64,000 nt of DNA from Enhygromyxa salina (lineage in GTDB: Bacteria; Myxococcota_A; Polyangia; Nannocystales; Nannocystaceae). The notes beneath the pieces were generated by a model, which worked only from the letters and a program-made list of their open reading frames with translations, did no database searches and was not told the origin of the DNA. The first letter of the stretch is position 1. Each line of letters begins with the position of its first letter. Positions 37,011-48,548 of the stretch are shown here, in pieces. The translations under genes and the position numbers were made by a program. The stretch covers positions 124,001 through 188,000 of the forward strand of contig NZ_PVNL01000118.1 of assembly GCF_002994635.1 (NCBI RefSeq), given 5' to 3'.

Positions 37011-38813
37011 ATGGACCGCCAAACCGTCTCGAATTCACGGACCTCCCCCTCCTCATTTCGCGCCCTCCGTGGGATCGGGCTGGCTACGGCCGGCGTCCTC
37101 GCGCTCGGGTTGCTCGCGCCGCAGTCTGCGTGGGCGGGCCCGCGCGACGAGATGAAGGCGGCCTACGACGCCGCGCTCGCCCAGGCCAACAACCTCGAGT
37201 ACGACCAGGCCAACAACATCCTGAACACGGCGATCTCGGGGGCCGAGAGCGCGGGCAACGGGCAGGATCCGGTGCTCGCGTCGCTGTACATGCTGCGGGC
37301 GGCGCTGACTTTCTCGGCCGAGGGCCACGGCGCTGCAGCCAAGATCCTCGCCGATCTCCAGCGCGCGGTGTCGCTCAATTACTACGTCGTCGTGCCGATG
37401 GAGATGCGCTCCGACGACATCGCCGCGTACATGCAGCAGGCCCGGCAGGCCAGCGGCGCCTCGGCACCCCAGGCGATCACCCTCACCGAACCAGTCGAGG
37501 CGTGCGGGGCTCCGCTGCACTTCGAGGTGCTGCTCAGCGTCCCTGATGGTGGCCAGGCTGCCCTGTATTGGCGCAAGGCCGGCAGCGACAGCGAGTTCAT
37601 CGGCGCCGAGATGCCCGCGTTCTCCAACGTGGCCGAGGTCGACATCCCCGCGGCCGAGCACGGCGACGTCAACATCGAGTACTTCATCTACGCCTTCGAC
37701 GCGTCGATGAACCCGGCGGCCAACCTCGGCCTCCAAGATCAGCCGCTCGTGCTCGAGCAGAGCTGCGCCGACGAGGGTCCCGACGAGGTCGAGCCCACGG
37801 TCGAGGACGAGCCGAAGAAGCCGAAGGGCCCCAGCAGCCTGCCGCGCGTGTGGATCAACTTGGGCGTCGGCACCGGGTTTGGCATCGCCGGGCTCGGCGG
37901 CGGCACGGCCGAGAACACCTATCGCCAATTTTTTCCGGCTGGCTCGCAGGTCTACGGCCCGGCCGAGTCCGGCTGCGCGATCGCCCGCTGGGTCGCCGGC
38001 CCGCGCGACGTGCAAGACGTGCCGGCCGCCGAGCTCATCCAGGCGTTCGACAGCTTCGGCGCGCCCGGAACCACCGGCGACATGATGACGGCCTACAACG
38101 CCGAGGAGTGCGCCGAGCACCACCCCGTCTCGACCGGGTTTGCGATGGCGCCGTTTCACATCGCGCCCGAGCTGTCGTTTCGCGTGGGCAAGCGCGTGTC
38201 GCTGGGCGTGTACGGGCGCCTGCAGGTCGTGACCGGCGCCTCGATGTTCCGCGACGATCCGGGCAAGGATCTGACCACCTCGTTCGCGGAAGACGTCCGC
38301 AACCCCACGCCGGTCGGGGTCAAGCAGACGACCAAATTCACGTGGGCCGTCGGCGCCAAGTTCAAGTACTTCCTCGGCAAGGAAACCTCGAAGTTCAGGC
38401 CCTTCGTCGGGGCGTTCGCGGGCGGCGGCGCGGCCCGTCTGCGCGTCAACATGGGCTTCGCCAACGATCGCAACGGCAACAGTATCCCCGACGACCTCGA
38501 GGTCGGAGCCGACACCGATCTCACCGGCACTGGCTGCTACCCAGTGTGGCCCTACAACGGGGCGTGCACGGGCGACCAGACCGACCCCACGAGCGACACC
38601 AACCTCGCGGCCAACGTGACGGCGACCGCCAACAGCGCCAACCGCGTTGACGTCGCCCGCATCGGCCCGTTCTTCTTTGGCGCGCTGGTCGGCTTCAACT
38701 ATCAGATCGTCAAGAACTTCGCCCTGTTCGGTGAGCTGCACATCGGCGGGTGGCTGCCCAACGACTCGAGCATGCTGATCGACATCACGGTCGGTCCAGC
38801 GATCACCTTCTGA
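37011..38813 (+). CDS. Outer-membrane barrel protein with periplasmic N-terminal domain
   Basis: A 600-residue exported protein. The signal IGLATAGVLALGLLAPQSAWA has a clear AWA site. Residues about 45-150 are helical (TPR-like), 155-245 form a beta domain with YWRKAGSDSEF and EYFIYAFD, and after an acidic linker (DEPKKPKGP) the C-terminal 310 residues are alternating amphipathic strands ending in the aromatic F typical of barrel proteins. AGGAG lies eight bases before the ATG. It lies behind the OmpA gene on the same strand and probably belongs to the same envelope group. No transported substrate can be inferred. Confidence 0.82.
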   Translation: MDRQTVSNSRTSPSSFRALRGIGLATAGVLALGLLAPQSAWAGPRDEMKAAYDAALAQANNLEYDQANNILNTAISGAESAGNGQDPVLASLYMLRAALTFSAEGHGAAAKILADLQRAVSLNYYVVVPMEMRSDDIAAYMQQARQASGASAPQAITLTEPVEACGAPLHFEVLLSVPDGGQAALYWRKAGSDSEFIGAEMPAFSNVAEVDIPAAEHGDVNIEYFIYAFDASMNPAANLGLQDQPLVLEQSCADEGPDEVEPTVEDEPKKPKGPSSLPRVWINLGVGTGFGIAGLGGGTAENTYRQFFPAGSQVYGPAESGCAIARWVAGPRDVQDVPAAELIQAFDSFGAPGTTGDMMTAYNAEECAEHHPVSTGFAMAPFHIAPELSFRVGKRVSLGVYGRLQVVTGASMFRDDPGKDLTTSFAEDVRNPTPVGVKQTTKFTWAVGAKFKYFLGKETSKFRPFVGAFAGGGAARLRVNMGFANDRNGNSIPDDLEVGADTDLTGTGCYPVWPYNGACTGDQTDPTSDTNLAANVTATANSANRVDVARIGPFFFGALVGFNYQIVKNFALFGELHIGGWLPNDSSMLIDITVGPAITF

Positions 38814-38851
38814 GCCGACTGGCGGCGGAGCCGGTGAGCCAGGGCCCCGGC

Positions 38852-38880
38852 TGTCGAGAACGGCGCGGGGCTGCTACCTT
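38852..38880 (+). promoter_or_regulatory. Promoter of lgt, likely leaderless
   Basis: TACCTT (38875-38880) ends nine bases before the ATG; a weak TGTCGA lies 17 bases upstream of it (38852-38857). Confidence 0.45.
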
Positions 38881-38889
38881 CCCGCCCTG

Positions 38890-39888
38890 ATGCTCGGCGC
38901 CATTCCCTACGTCGTCGCCCCCGAGAAGACCTTCGAGTTCGGCAGCGACATCCCGCTGCTCGGCGATCACCTCACGATCGGCGTGTTCGGGATCCTCGTG
39001 GCGATCGGCGTGCTGCTCGGCATCCAGGTCGCGGTCAAGGTCTACGCCAAGCAAAAGGACCTCGACGAGTGGATGTTCCGCGACCAGATCTTCTGGGTCC
39101 TGGTGTTCGGCTTCGTGATCTCCCACTGGATCTCGGTGCTGTTCTACTTCCCCGAGAAGATCAGCGAGAACCCGTGGGTCCTGCTGATGCTGTGGAACGG
39201 CCTGTCGAGCGTCGGCGGGTTCTTTGGCGCGTTCATCGGCATGAACTGGTTCCTGCGCCGGGAGAAGCAGCCGATCCTCGTCTACGCCGACGGCAACATG
39301 TTCGGGCTGCTGCTCGGCATGTGCTTTGGCCGGCTGTCGTGCGCCCTGGTCCACGACCACCCCGGCAAGATCGTCTCCGCCGACACCTTCGGCGCGGTCG
39401 GGCCGTGGCCATGTCGCTGCCCCACGGGCCGCGCGCTGCCCGAGTGCTGCTCGGCCGCCCAAGAGATCTTCCGCTATGACCTCGGGCTGCTCGAATTCCT
39501 GGTCATCCTCGCGCTGACGCTGTTCGTGTACTTCGTGTGGGACTGGCGAAACGCCCTCCCCGGCAAGCTCACCGGCCTCGTTGCGCTGGTCTACGGGCCG
39601 GCCCGGTTCTGCTTCGACTTCCTGCGCGCGACCGAGGCCGACAAGATCGCCACGCCAGATGTGCGCTACTTCGGGCTGACCACCGCGCAGTACTTCGCGC
39701 TGGCGATCTTCGCCGCGGGCGTGTGGCTGTTCTTCCTGCGCAGGCCCAAGCCAGAGGACCTCGACTACGCCCGCGACAGCGAGCGGATCGCCAAGCGAAA
39801 CGCCAAGCAGGAGTCCGGCGGCTCAGACGCCAGCGCAGACGCCAGCTCGGATGACGGCCCGCAACCAGAAGCCAAACCAGAGGCGTAG
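38890..39888 (+). CDS. lgt: Prolipoprotein diacylglyceryl transferase, divergent type
   Basis: A 332-residue inner-membrane enzyme with about seven helices that moves diacylglyceryl to the lipobox cysteine of prolipoproteins; this genome region has many. Recognised by overall layout: MLWNGLSSVGGFFGAFIGM (the conserved GLSxxGG-like region), GMCFGRLSCALVHDHPG in place of the classical GRxGNFxNxE signature, and GPARFCFDFLRATE near the C terminus, which has the conserved Arg. An internal Cys-rich loop (PCRCPTGRALPECC) is extra compared with E. coli Lgt. The C terminus is a charged tail. The departure from the signature is known in myxobacterial forms, so activity is assumed. Confidence 0.85.
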   Translation: MLGAIPYVVAPEKTFEFGSDIPLLGDHLTIGVFGILVAIGVLLGIQVAVKVYAKQKDLDEWMFRDQIFWVLVFGFVISHWISVLFYFPEKISENPWVLLMLWNGLSSVGGFFGAFIGMNWFLRREKQPILVYADGNMFGLLLGMCFGRLSCALVHDHPGKIVSADTFGAVGPWPCRCPTGRALPECCSAAQEIFRYDLGLLEFLVILALTLFVYFVWDWRNALPGKLTGLVALVYGPARFCFDFLRATEADKIATPDVRYFGLTTAQYFALAIFAAGVWLFFLRRPKPEDLDYARDSERIAKRNAKQESGGSDASADASSDDGPQPEAKPEA

Positions 39889-39898
39889 TCAGCCGGCC

Positions 39899-39953
39899 AT
39901 CAACAAGCCGTCAACAGGCCATCAACAGGCCATCAACAGGCCATCAACAGGCC
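39899..39953 (+). repeat. Five 11-bp tandem repeats
   Basis: Units ATCAACAAGCC, GTCAACAGGCC and three exact ATCAACAGGCC from 39899 to 39953. The last unit contains the TGA stop of the minus-strand gene 39944-40438, so copy-number changes could affect the end of that gene. Confidence 0.93.
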
Positions 39954-40438
39954 AGGTCGAGCCGCGGTGTCTGATAGCACCCCGGCTCGAGCCCGAGTGG
40001 CGGCGGAATCCGGGCGCTCCACAGCTGCTCGAGCGCGACCGAGATCCCCTCGGCGACCGTCTCGACCAGGAACAGCTTCGCGGGGTGTCGGCCCCCGCCG
40101 AGCTGCTCGACGCTCCTGACCAGGCCAGTCAGTCGGTCGGTCAGATCCCCACACACCACGATCGTCGCCAGCGTGACCTCGCGGGACAGGTTGACGCTGC
40201 TGTGCTCGAACACCCGCTTGCGAACGGCGGCGTCGGGCCACTGTGCCCGGGTCAGATCCGCGATGTGCAGCAACTGCTGCTCCGCCGCCAGCGCGGCCGC
40301 CGCAGTCGCGTCGGACCAGGCGTAGTAGCGATCCATGATCTCCAAGCTGAGCGCCCCGTCCCAGGTCGAGATCAGCACCGGGTGGTGCCGAAAATCCAGG
40401 GCTACCCCGCACTGCTCATCTCGTAGCCAATCAGTCAT
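39944..40438 (-). CDS. Conserved-looking hypothetical protein, STAS/SpoIIAA-like by eye
   Basis: A 164-residue cytoplasmic protein without a recognised family. The pattern HHPVLISTWDGALSLEIM, then LLHIADLTRAQWPDAAVRKR and LATIVVCGDLTDRLTGLVRS, alternates strands and helices in the way of STAS or SpoIIAA-like domains, in which a Ser or Asp loop serves in signalling; the similarity is weak. The final residues run into the 11-base tandem repeat that supplies the stop codon, so the natural C terminus may have been altered. It is convergent with lgt. Confidence 0.62.
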   Translation of the reverse strand: MTDWLRDEQCGVALDFRHHPVLISTWDGALSLEIMDRYYAWSDATAAAALAAEQQLLHIADLTRAQWPDAAVRKRVFEHSSVNLSREVTLATIVVCGDLTDRLTGLVRSVEQLGGGRHPAKLFLVETVAEGISVALEQLWSARIPPPLGLEPGCYQTPRLDLAC

Positions 40439-40531
40439 GCCTGCCTGACCAGGCTATGCGATCCCCGCACCTGTCTCAACGACCACAATCGCGGATCAAC
40501 TAGCCAGAGTGCCTATCGCGCACCGGTCACA

Positions 40532-41518
40532 TCAATCATGGACGGGGAGGTGGTCGAGCAGCGTCGAGGTCTCGAACCGCCGGATCGTGCCCGTATCGCT
40601 GCGCAGCGCCAAGCTGCTGACGTGGGTCCGGAGCCCGACCTTGCGGATCCCAGCCAGGATCGGCCCGTCGGTCACCCCCGATGCAACGAAGAAGCACGGT
40701 CCGCTGACCAGATCGGTGTGACGCAGCAGTCGATCGGGGTCCCGCATCCCCATCCCCAGCGCACGCTGGCGCTCGCCGGGGTTGCGAAACTCGAGGCGAC
40801 CCTCGAACACGCCGCCGAGGCAGCGCAGCGCAGCGGCGGACAGCACCCCTTCGGGCGCGCCGCCCTTGCCGATGAACATGTCGATCCCGCTGTGCGGCAG
40901 CCCGGTCGCGACGCTGGGGTTGACGTCGCCATCGGTGATCAAGCGGACGCTGGCCCCGGCGCCGCGCAGCTCGGCGACCAGCGCGTCGTGGCGCGGCCGC
41001 TCGAGCACGACCACGACCACGTCGCCGGGCTGCTTGTTCTTGGCCTCGGCCAGATCGAGCACGTTCTGAGCCGGGCTCTTGTCGAGCGTGACCACGCCGA
41101 CCCCCTCCGGCCCGGCCGCGATCTTGTACATGTACGTGTCGGGCGCGTTGAGCAGACCCCCGCGCGGAGCGATCGCCAGCACGGCCAGCGCCCCCGGCTT
41201 CCCGCTCGCGCACAGGTTGGTGCCCTCGAGCGGATCCACGGCGATGTCGACCTCGGGCAGCTCCTCGTCCTTGGGGCCGACCTTCTCGCCGATGTAGAGC
41301 ATCGGCGCCTCGTCGCGCTCGCCCTCGCCGATCACGATGGTCCCGCGCGCGGGCACCTTGTCGAACGCGCGGCGCATGGCCTCGACCGCCAGCGAGTCCG
41401 CGTCTTCTTTGCGACCGGCGCCGATCAAGCGCGAGCACGCGATCGCGGCGGCCTCGGTCACCCGCACGTACTCGAGCAGCAGCTTGCGGTCCATCTTTCG
41501 CGGTGTCTCGTCACTCAT
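40532..41518 (-). CDS. glpX: Class II fructose-1,6-bisphosphatase
   Basis: A 328-residue cytoplasmic enzyme that hydrolyses fructose 1,6-bisphosphate in gluconeogenesis. GlpX motifs: VTEAAAIACSRLIGAGRKED, GTIVIGEGERDEAPMLYIGE (metal-binding Glu and Asp), VDPLEGTNL, LITDGDVNPS and GKGGAPEGVLSAAAL. Length is normal. The start ATG at 41518 overlaps the thioesterase stop by four bases. It is the last gene of hom-ybgC-glpX. Enolase, another enzyme of the same pathway, is transcribed divergently from the start of that operon. Confidence 0.96.
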   Translation of the reverse strand: MSDETPRKMDRKLLLEYVRVTEAAAIACSRLIGAGRKEDADSLAVEAMRRAFDKVPARGTIVIGEGERDEAPMLYIGEKVGPKDEELPEVDIAVDPLEGTNLCASGKPGALAVLAIAPRGGLLNAPDTYMYKIAAGPEGVGVVTLDKSPAQNVLDLAEAKNKQPGDVVVVVLERPRHDALVAELRGAGASVRLITDGDVNPSVATGLPHSGIDMFIGKGGAPEGVLSAAALRCLGGVFEGRLEFRNPGERQRALGMGMRDPDRLLRHTDLVSGPCFFVASGVTDGPILAGIRKVGLRTHVSSLALRSDTGTIRRFETSTLLDHLPVHD

Positions 41519-42005
41519 GCCGATGTCCCTTCGTGATCGCTCATGTACGCCTCGAGTATGTCGTAGACCGGTTCGGGTAGGCGTGTCGCGCGACGTTCTT
41601 GCATGTTCAGGCAGCCATGGAAGGTCTGGGCGTAGAGCAGCACCAGCGGGTCCGGGCCGGCGAAGGCGTGCCGGTCGCCGGGCTGCACGCTGAGCCGATA
41701 CACGAAGTGCAGCCGCGCGAACGAGAGCTTGGCGAGCCCGACCTCGACGCTCACGATGTCGTCGTAGAGCGCGGGTGCCAGATAGCTGACCGACAGATCG
41801 ATCACGGGCAGCCCGACCCCCATCCGCTCGAGGTCCGAGTACGCGAACCCCAGTTCGCGGATAAACTCGACCCGGGCGTGCTCGAGGTAGCGCAGGTAGG
41901 TCCCGTGATAGACCACGCCCATGAGATCGGTGTCGGCGTAGATCACCCGGATCTGCGCGGCGCGGCGCAGCGGGACCTCCGGTGGGTGGGCGAGGCGTCG
42001 CGCCA

Positions 42006-42006
<1 letters not shown>
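41515..42006 (-). CDS. YbgC/4-hydroxybenzoyl-CoA-type acyl-CoA thioesterase
   Basis: A 163-residue hot-dog fold enzyme that hydrolyses acyl-CoA thioesters. The diagnostic block is VIYADTDLMGVVYHGTYLRY, with the catalytic Asp and the following His/Tyr, then LEHARVEFIRELG. Length and fold fit the YbgC/FadM group; the substrate cannot be told. It sits between hom and glpX with a one-base overlap upstream (TGATG) and a four-base overlap downstream, so it is certainly co-transcribed. In other bacteria YbgC belongs with Tol-Pal genes, which are not present here, so ybgC itself is not asserted. Confidence 0.9.
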
Positions 42007-44805
<2,799 letters not shown>

Positions 44806-44835
44806 GCACCACCCACGCCCACGCACAGATACGGC

Positions 44836-46653
44836 ATGACGCTGCGCATCCTCGCTCCGTTGCTGATCCCCCTGTTGAGCGTGGGGCTGGCGTCGCCGTG
44901 GGACGTGAGCGGCCTGAACATGAAGCCGCTCCCGCCCAACGTCGCGGGTGGCGTGTCCGACCCCACCACGACCGACGCCGACGCCGACGCCGACGCCGAC
45001 GACGATCCAGATGGGGCAGACGAGGCCGACGCCGCTGACGAGCCCGACGCCGCTGACGAGCTTGACGCCGCCGCTGCGACCCCCCAGCAGATCATCGACG
45101 TCGTGCTTCCCTGTGGCCTCCGGGTGATCACCGCCAAGGACGCGAGCTTGCCGGTCGCCGCGGTCGTGCTCGCGCTCGAGCTCGGCACCCGCGACGATCC
45201 CGACAACCTCCCCGGGTTGATCCACGCCCTCGCCTACCACCTTCAGCAGGGCAACCGCGAGCTCGCGCCCGGTGAGGCGATCGCCACCGCCCACGACGTC
45301 GGCGGGCTCGCGGCCATGGCCGTCGGCGTCGCGCAGGTCCGGTTCGAATCGCTAGTCCCGATCTCGCGCCTCGATCAACAGCTGCGGGTCGAAGCGCTGC
45401 GGCTGCGGGCGCCCAACACCGGCCGCGAGCTGTGGCTCAAGTCGCTCAGCTACGCGCGCGGCGACGACCGGGTGAAGCACCTGGTCCCCCCGGAGGCCGC
45501 CGCGGCCGCGTGGCAGGATCCCGGCATGGCCCACGACGGCCGCGTGGTCGCGCAGGCGCTCGGCGACATGCTCGATCAGGGGGTCGGCGCTCAGCTCTCG
45601 CGCTTCTACGACTACCGCCTCGCGACCCTGGTCGTGGTCGGGCCCGACGAGCCCGAGGCCCTGCTCGAGCGGGTCGAGCCGCTGTTCGCCGATCTACCCG
45701 CGCGCCCGCGCAAGCCGATCGCCGCGGCCGTGACCCCGCCGGCCACGGGCGCGGCGCCACGCGTCGTCCGGGTCCCTCGCCAAAAAGGCGACAGCATGGT
45801 GTGGGCGGTCCCCGGCGACCTCAGCGCCCGGGCCTGGGCCCAGGTGTTGTGCGGCACCCTCAATCGCCAGCAGCAGGGCAGCGACGATCCTGGAAAGGCC
45901 CGGGTCCGATGCACCTACGCCGATGATCCCCGGCGTCCGCTGTTGGTGTTGCGCGCCGCCGGGTACGAGCCGGCCGTGGGTCCCGAGCCGCTGATCGCCG
46001 CGCGCCTGGCCCGGATCAGCGCCGTCGCGACTTCGCCCGCGGTCGAGCCCGAGCTCGCTCAGCTGATCGAGTCGCAGCGCGTGCGGATCGAGACCGACCT
46101 CAGCTTTGATCTGCGCGCGCCCTTCGAGCTCGCCAGCCACCTCGCCAGCGCGGGTGAGCGACGAAACCCAAAGAGCGCGGGCTCGCCTGGGCGGCCGCGC
46201 GACGAGGTGCTGGGCTTGCCGCTCGCGCGCCCGAGCGCCGCGGAGGCCGACGGGCTTGGGCCGTCGGCGGACCCGGTCGCGCCGGTCGCAGCGCCCGGCT
46301 CCGAGGGACCACCTGCGAGCGCGCCCACTGGCGAGGCCCAGGCCAGCTTGCCCGAGTCCGCCGCGACCTTGGCCGCGTCGATCCCCGAGCTGCTCGACAC
46401 GCGCCGCGCGGTGTTGCTGCTCGATCCCGATCAAGACGTCCCCCCGCCGGCCCACGACAGCGCACCGAGCCCACCAGCCGACGGCGCGCCTCAGCCGGGC
46501 GCGAAGCCAGCTCCGGCGACGGGTGGCCCCGCCGGCAAGCAGCCCGCCGCCGACAAGCAGCCCGCCGCCGACAAGCAGCCCGCCGCCGACAAGCAGCCTG
46601 CCGACAAAAAGCCCGCCGACAAAAACGAGACAGCGGCCGGGGGCGACGCGTGA
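44836..46653 (+). CDS. M16-peptidase-like protein lacking the HXXEH zinc site
   Basis: A 605-residue exported protein. A signal-like N terminus (LRILAPLLIPLLSVGLA) is followed by an Asp/Ala linker coded by GAC-GCC repeats. Residues about 90-330 have the M16 (insulinase/pitrilysin) layout: VVLPCGLRVITAKDASLP, VLALELGTRDDPDNLPGL, but the zinc motif HXXEH is replaced by IHALAYHLQQ, lacking Glu and with altered His spacing, so it should not be a metalloprotease. The C-terminal 180 residues are Ala/Pro-rich with four repeats of AADKQP. The stop overlaps by GTGA the next gene, a second M16-like protein; the pair may form the clam-shell heterodimer typical of bacterial M16 proteins. Confidence 0.8.
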   Translation: MTLRILAPLLIPLLSVGLASPWDVSGLNMKPLPPNVAGGVSDPTTTDADADADADDDPDGADEADAADEPDAADELDAAAATPQQIIDVVLPCGLRVITAKDASLPVAAVVLALELGTRDDPDNLPGLIHALAYHLQQGNRELAPGEAIATAHDVGGLAAMAVGVAQVRFESLVPISRLDQQLRVEALRLRAPNTGRELWLKSLSYARGDDRVKHLVPPEAAAAAWQDPGMAHDGRVVAQALGDMLDQGVGAQLSRFYDYRLATLVVVGPDEPEALLERVEPLFADLPARPRKPIAAAVTPPATGAAPRVVRVPRQKGDSMVWAVPGDLSARAWAQVLCGTLNRQQQGSDDPGKARVRCTYADDPRRPLLVLRAAGYEPAVGPEPLIAARLARISAVATSPAVEPELAQLIESQRVRIETDLSFDLRAPFELASHLASAGERRNPKSAGSPGRPRDEVLGLPLARPSAAEADGLGPSADPVAPVAAPGSEGPPASAPTGEAQASLPESAATLAASIPELLDTRRAVLLLDPDQDVPPPAHDSAPSPPADGAPQPGAKPAPATGGPAGKQPAADKQPAADKQPAADKQPADKKPADKNETAAGGDA

Positions 46654-48101
46654 GCCGCTGGGCGAGGACCCGCGCGGCCCTGGTGGTGGGCGTCGCCGTC
46701 GTCGGTGGGCTCACCGGGGGCTGCCGCTGCAACAAGGAGACCCTCGCGCCGATCGTGTTCGAGACCGGCAGCGATCGTGAGCCGGTCGATCCCAACAGCG
46801 TGCTCGCTCCCCCGTGGGAGCCGCCGCTCGTGGCCCAGCTCGACAACGGCGCGGTCATGCACTGGCTGCGCGAGACCGACAGCCCGGCGTTCCACGTGCG
46901 CGTGCTGCTGCCCACCGCGGTCGACGCTGACAAGCTCAGCGCCGCCGCGACCACGGCCGCGCTCGAGGCGATCGAGCTGCGCTTGTCGGCCCGGCTGCGG
47001 CGCATCTTCGACGCCCGACTCGAGCTGAGCAGCCGCCCGGGTCGGGTCGAGATCGCCATCCACGGACGTGACGCCGACGCCGAAGAGCTGCTCGCCGCGC
47101 TCGCCAGCACCTTCGCCGACGCCGGCAACCCCAAGCTGCTCGCCATCGCCCAGGGCAAGGTCTTGGCCCGACACCGCGAGGCTGGCCCCTCGGCGCTCGC
47201 TGCTGCCGCGCTCGCGAGCAAGCTGCTCGACCACCCGCTCGCGCACGAGTACGCGTCCAAGCAAGACCTGCTGGATCTGTCCAAGAACCGGCTCGAGAAG
47301 GGCTGGTCGCTGCTCACCGATCCCCGCGACGCCGTGGTCTTGGTTCACTCGGGCCGCAGCCCCGCGGACGAGGGTATGAGCGAGGCGGTGGCCCGGCTCG
47401 GCACCCGCTGGAAAGCCCCGATCGGGTTTGGATCCGGCAAGCCCAACGTCACCGACCGCCTGCGCGCGCCGGCTCCCAAGCGGATCGCCGACACCTTCTT
47501 GCTGACCGAGCAAGCGCCGGCCAGCCTGTCCTTTCACCCTGGCAAGCCCGAGCGCGGCAACCGGGCGGTCGTCATGATCGGCCGGGTGATCCCGACGCCG
47601 ACCATCGAGTCGCGCACGCTCGCGCGCCTGTGTCAGCGGCTGTTGCAAGAGGAGCTCGACGTCCGCCTGCTCGTCGCCGGCCCGATCAGCATCCTCGCGA
47701 TCAAAGTCCGCGTGTCGTCGACCGACCCGGTCGCGAGCTTGCAGCGCATCATCGCCCGCATGCAGGTGTTCAACGCCACGCCGCAGCCGCGCGAGCGACT
47801 CGAGCAGGCCGCCAACTTGTGGCTCGGCGCCCGCGTGGTCGAGGCCAGCTTGTCGGGCGAAGACTGGACCTCGCTGTGGAGCGAGTCGATCGACCTCGCG
47901 GGCAACGACAGGGAGATCTTCGTCGCCCTCGCCCGGGACGCGCAGGGCATGCTCGAGCTCGAGCCCGAGCAGGTTCAGGCCTACATGGCCGAGTGGTTTG
48001 ATCCCCAAGCCGGCCAGCCCGGCTGGATGTGGGCCGCCGCTGGGGTCGATGACACATTTCGGGACAAGCTCGCCGCCTCGATTCGGCTGGTCGAGCAATG
48101 A
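46650..48101 (+). CDS. Second M16-like lipoprotein, also without zinc site
   Basis: A 483-residue lipoprotein. GTG 46650 opens a signal AALVVGVAVVGGLTGGC with lipobox TGGC. The M16-like fold is suggested by VAQLDNGAVMHWLRETDSPA, FHVRVLLPTAVDADKLSAAA and the pattern LQRIIARMQVFNATPQPR; no HXXEH is present. The C-terminal region has LEPEQVQAYMAEWFDP, like the end of M16 subunits. It overlaps the preceding gene by four bases. In known pairs one subunit carries zinc and the other the substrate-binding Arg-Tyr; here neither appears to carry zinc, so the pair is likely a binding or assembly factor. The role is unknown. Confidence 0.75.
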   Translation: MSRWARTRAALVVGVAVVGGLTGGCRCNKETLAPIVFETGSDREPVDPNSVLAPPWEPPLVAQLDNGAVMHWLRETDSPAFHVRVLLPTAVDADKLSAAATTAALEAIELRLSARLRRIFDARLELSSRPGRVEIAIHGRDADAEELLAALASTFADAGNPKLLAIAQGKVLARHREAGPSALAAAALASKLLDHPLAHEYASKQDLLDLSKNRLEKGWSLLTDPRDAVVLVHSGRSPADEGMSEAVARLGTRWKAPIGFGSGKPNVTDRLRAPAPKRIADTFLLTEQAPASLSFHPGKPERGNRAVVMIGRVIPTPTIESRTLARLCQRLLQEELDVRLLVAGPISILAIKVRVSSTDPVASLQRIIARMQVFNATPQPRERLEQAANLWLGARVVEASLSGEDWTSLWSESIDLAGNDREIFVALARDAQGMLELEPEQVQAYMAEWFDPQAGQPGWMWAAAGVDDTFRDKLAASIRLVEQ

Positions 48102-48117
48102 CGGCCTGTACGCCTGA

Positions 48118-48363
48118 TCACTCCTGACCGACGCAATGACAGACCGCGGAGTTGGCCCGCTTCGGCTTGGCCTCCAGCATCTCTTGTTTGCACTGCGCCG
48201 TGGCGGCGTGCTCGTCTTGCATCTGCGGGTAGCTGTAGACCTTTTGCCAGACCTCGACGCCGTCCTCGCTCCACGCGGCCGTGCACTCGAAGTCCCACTT
48301 GCGGTCGCAGCCCAAACTCACGAGCGAGCACAGTCCTAGAAGAGCGATTAAAACGCGCGGCAC
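48118..48363 (-). CDS. Small Cys-rich lipoprotein
   Basis: An 81-residue lipoprotein. GTG 48363 opens the signal RVLIALLGLCSLVSLGC with lipobox SLGC. The mature part is short with several cysteines (FECTAAW, AQCKQEM, AVCHCVGQE) and no recognised family. The frame is open further upstream but that part is unrelated to the signal peptide. The gene converges on the M16-like pair and is divergent from the WD40 gene. Confidence 0.6.
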   Translation of the reverse strand: MPRVLIALLGLCSLVSLGCDRKWDFECTAAWSEDGVEVWQKVYSYPQMQDEHAATAQCKQEMLEAKPKRANSAVCHCVGQE

Positions 48364-48548
48364 GCCCCACTGTACCCGCCAGAGCCCGTTTGCGACCGCA
48401 AAAAAAGGCGGGCGGCGATGCGCGGTTCCGCGTGTATCATCTCGGCCGGCCGGCTGGACATGGCCAAACCCGACCCCCACCCCGAGGAAGCTCAGTTGAA
48501 CAGAAGCAGGACAGCAACGACCCGCGCCCAACTCCGGAGGGATCCATC

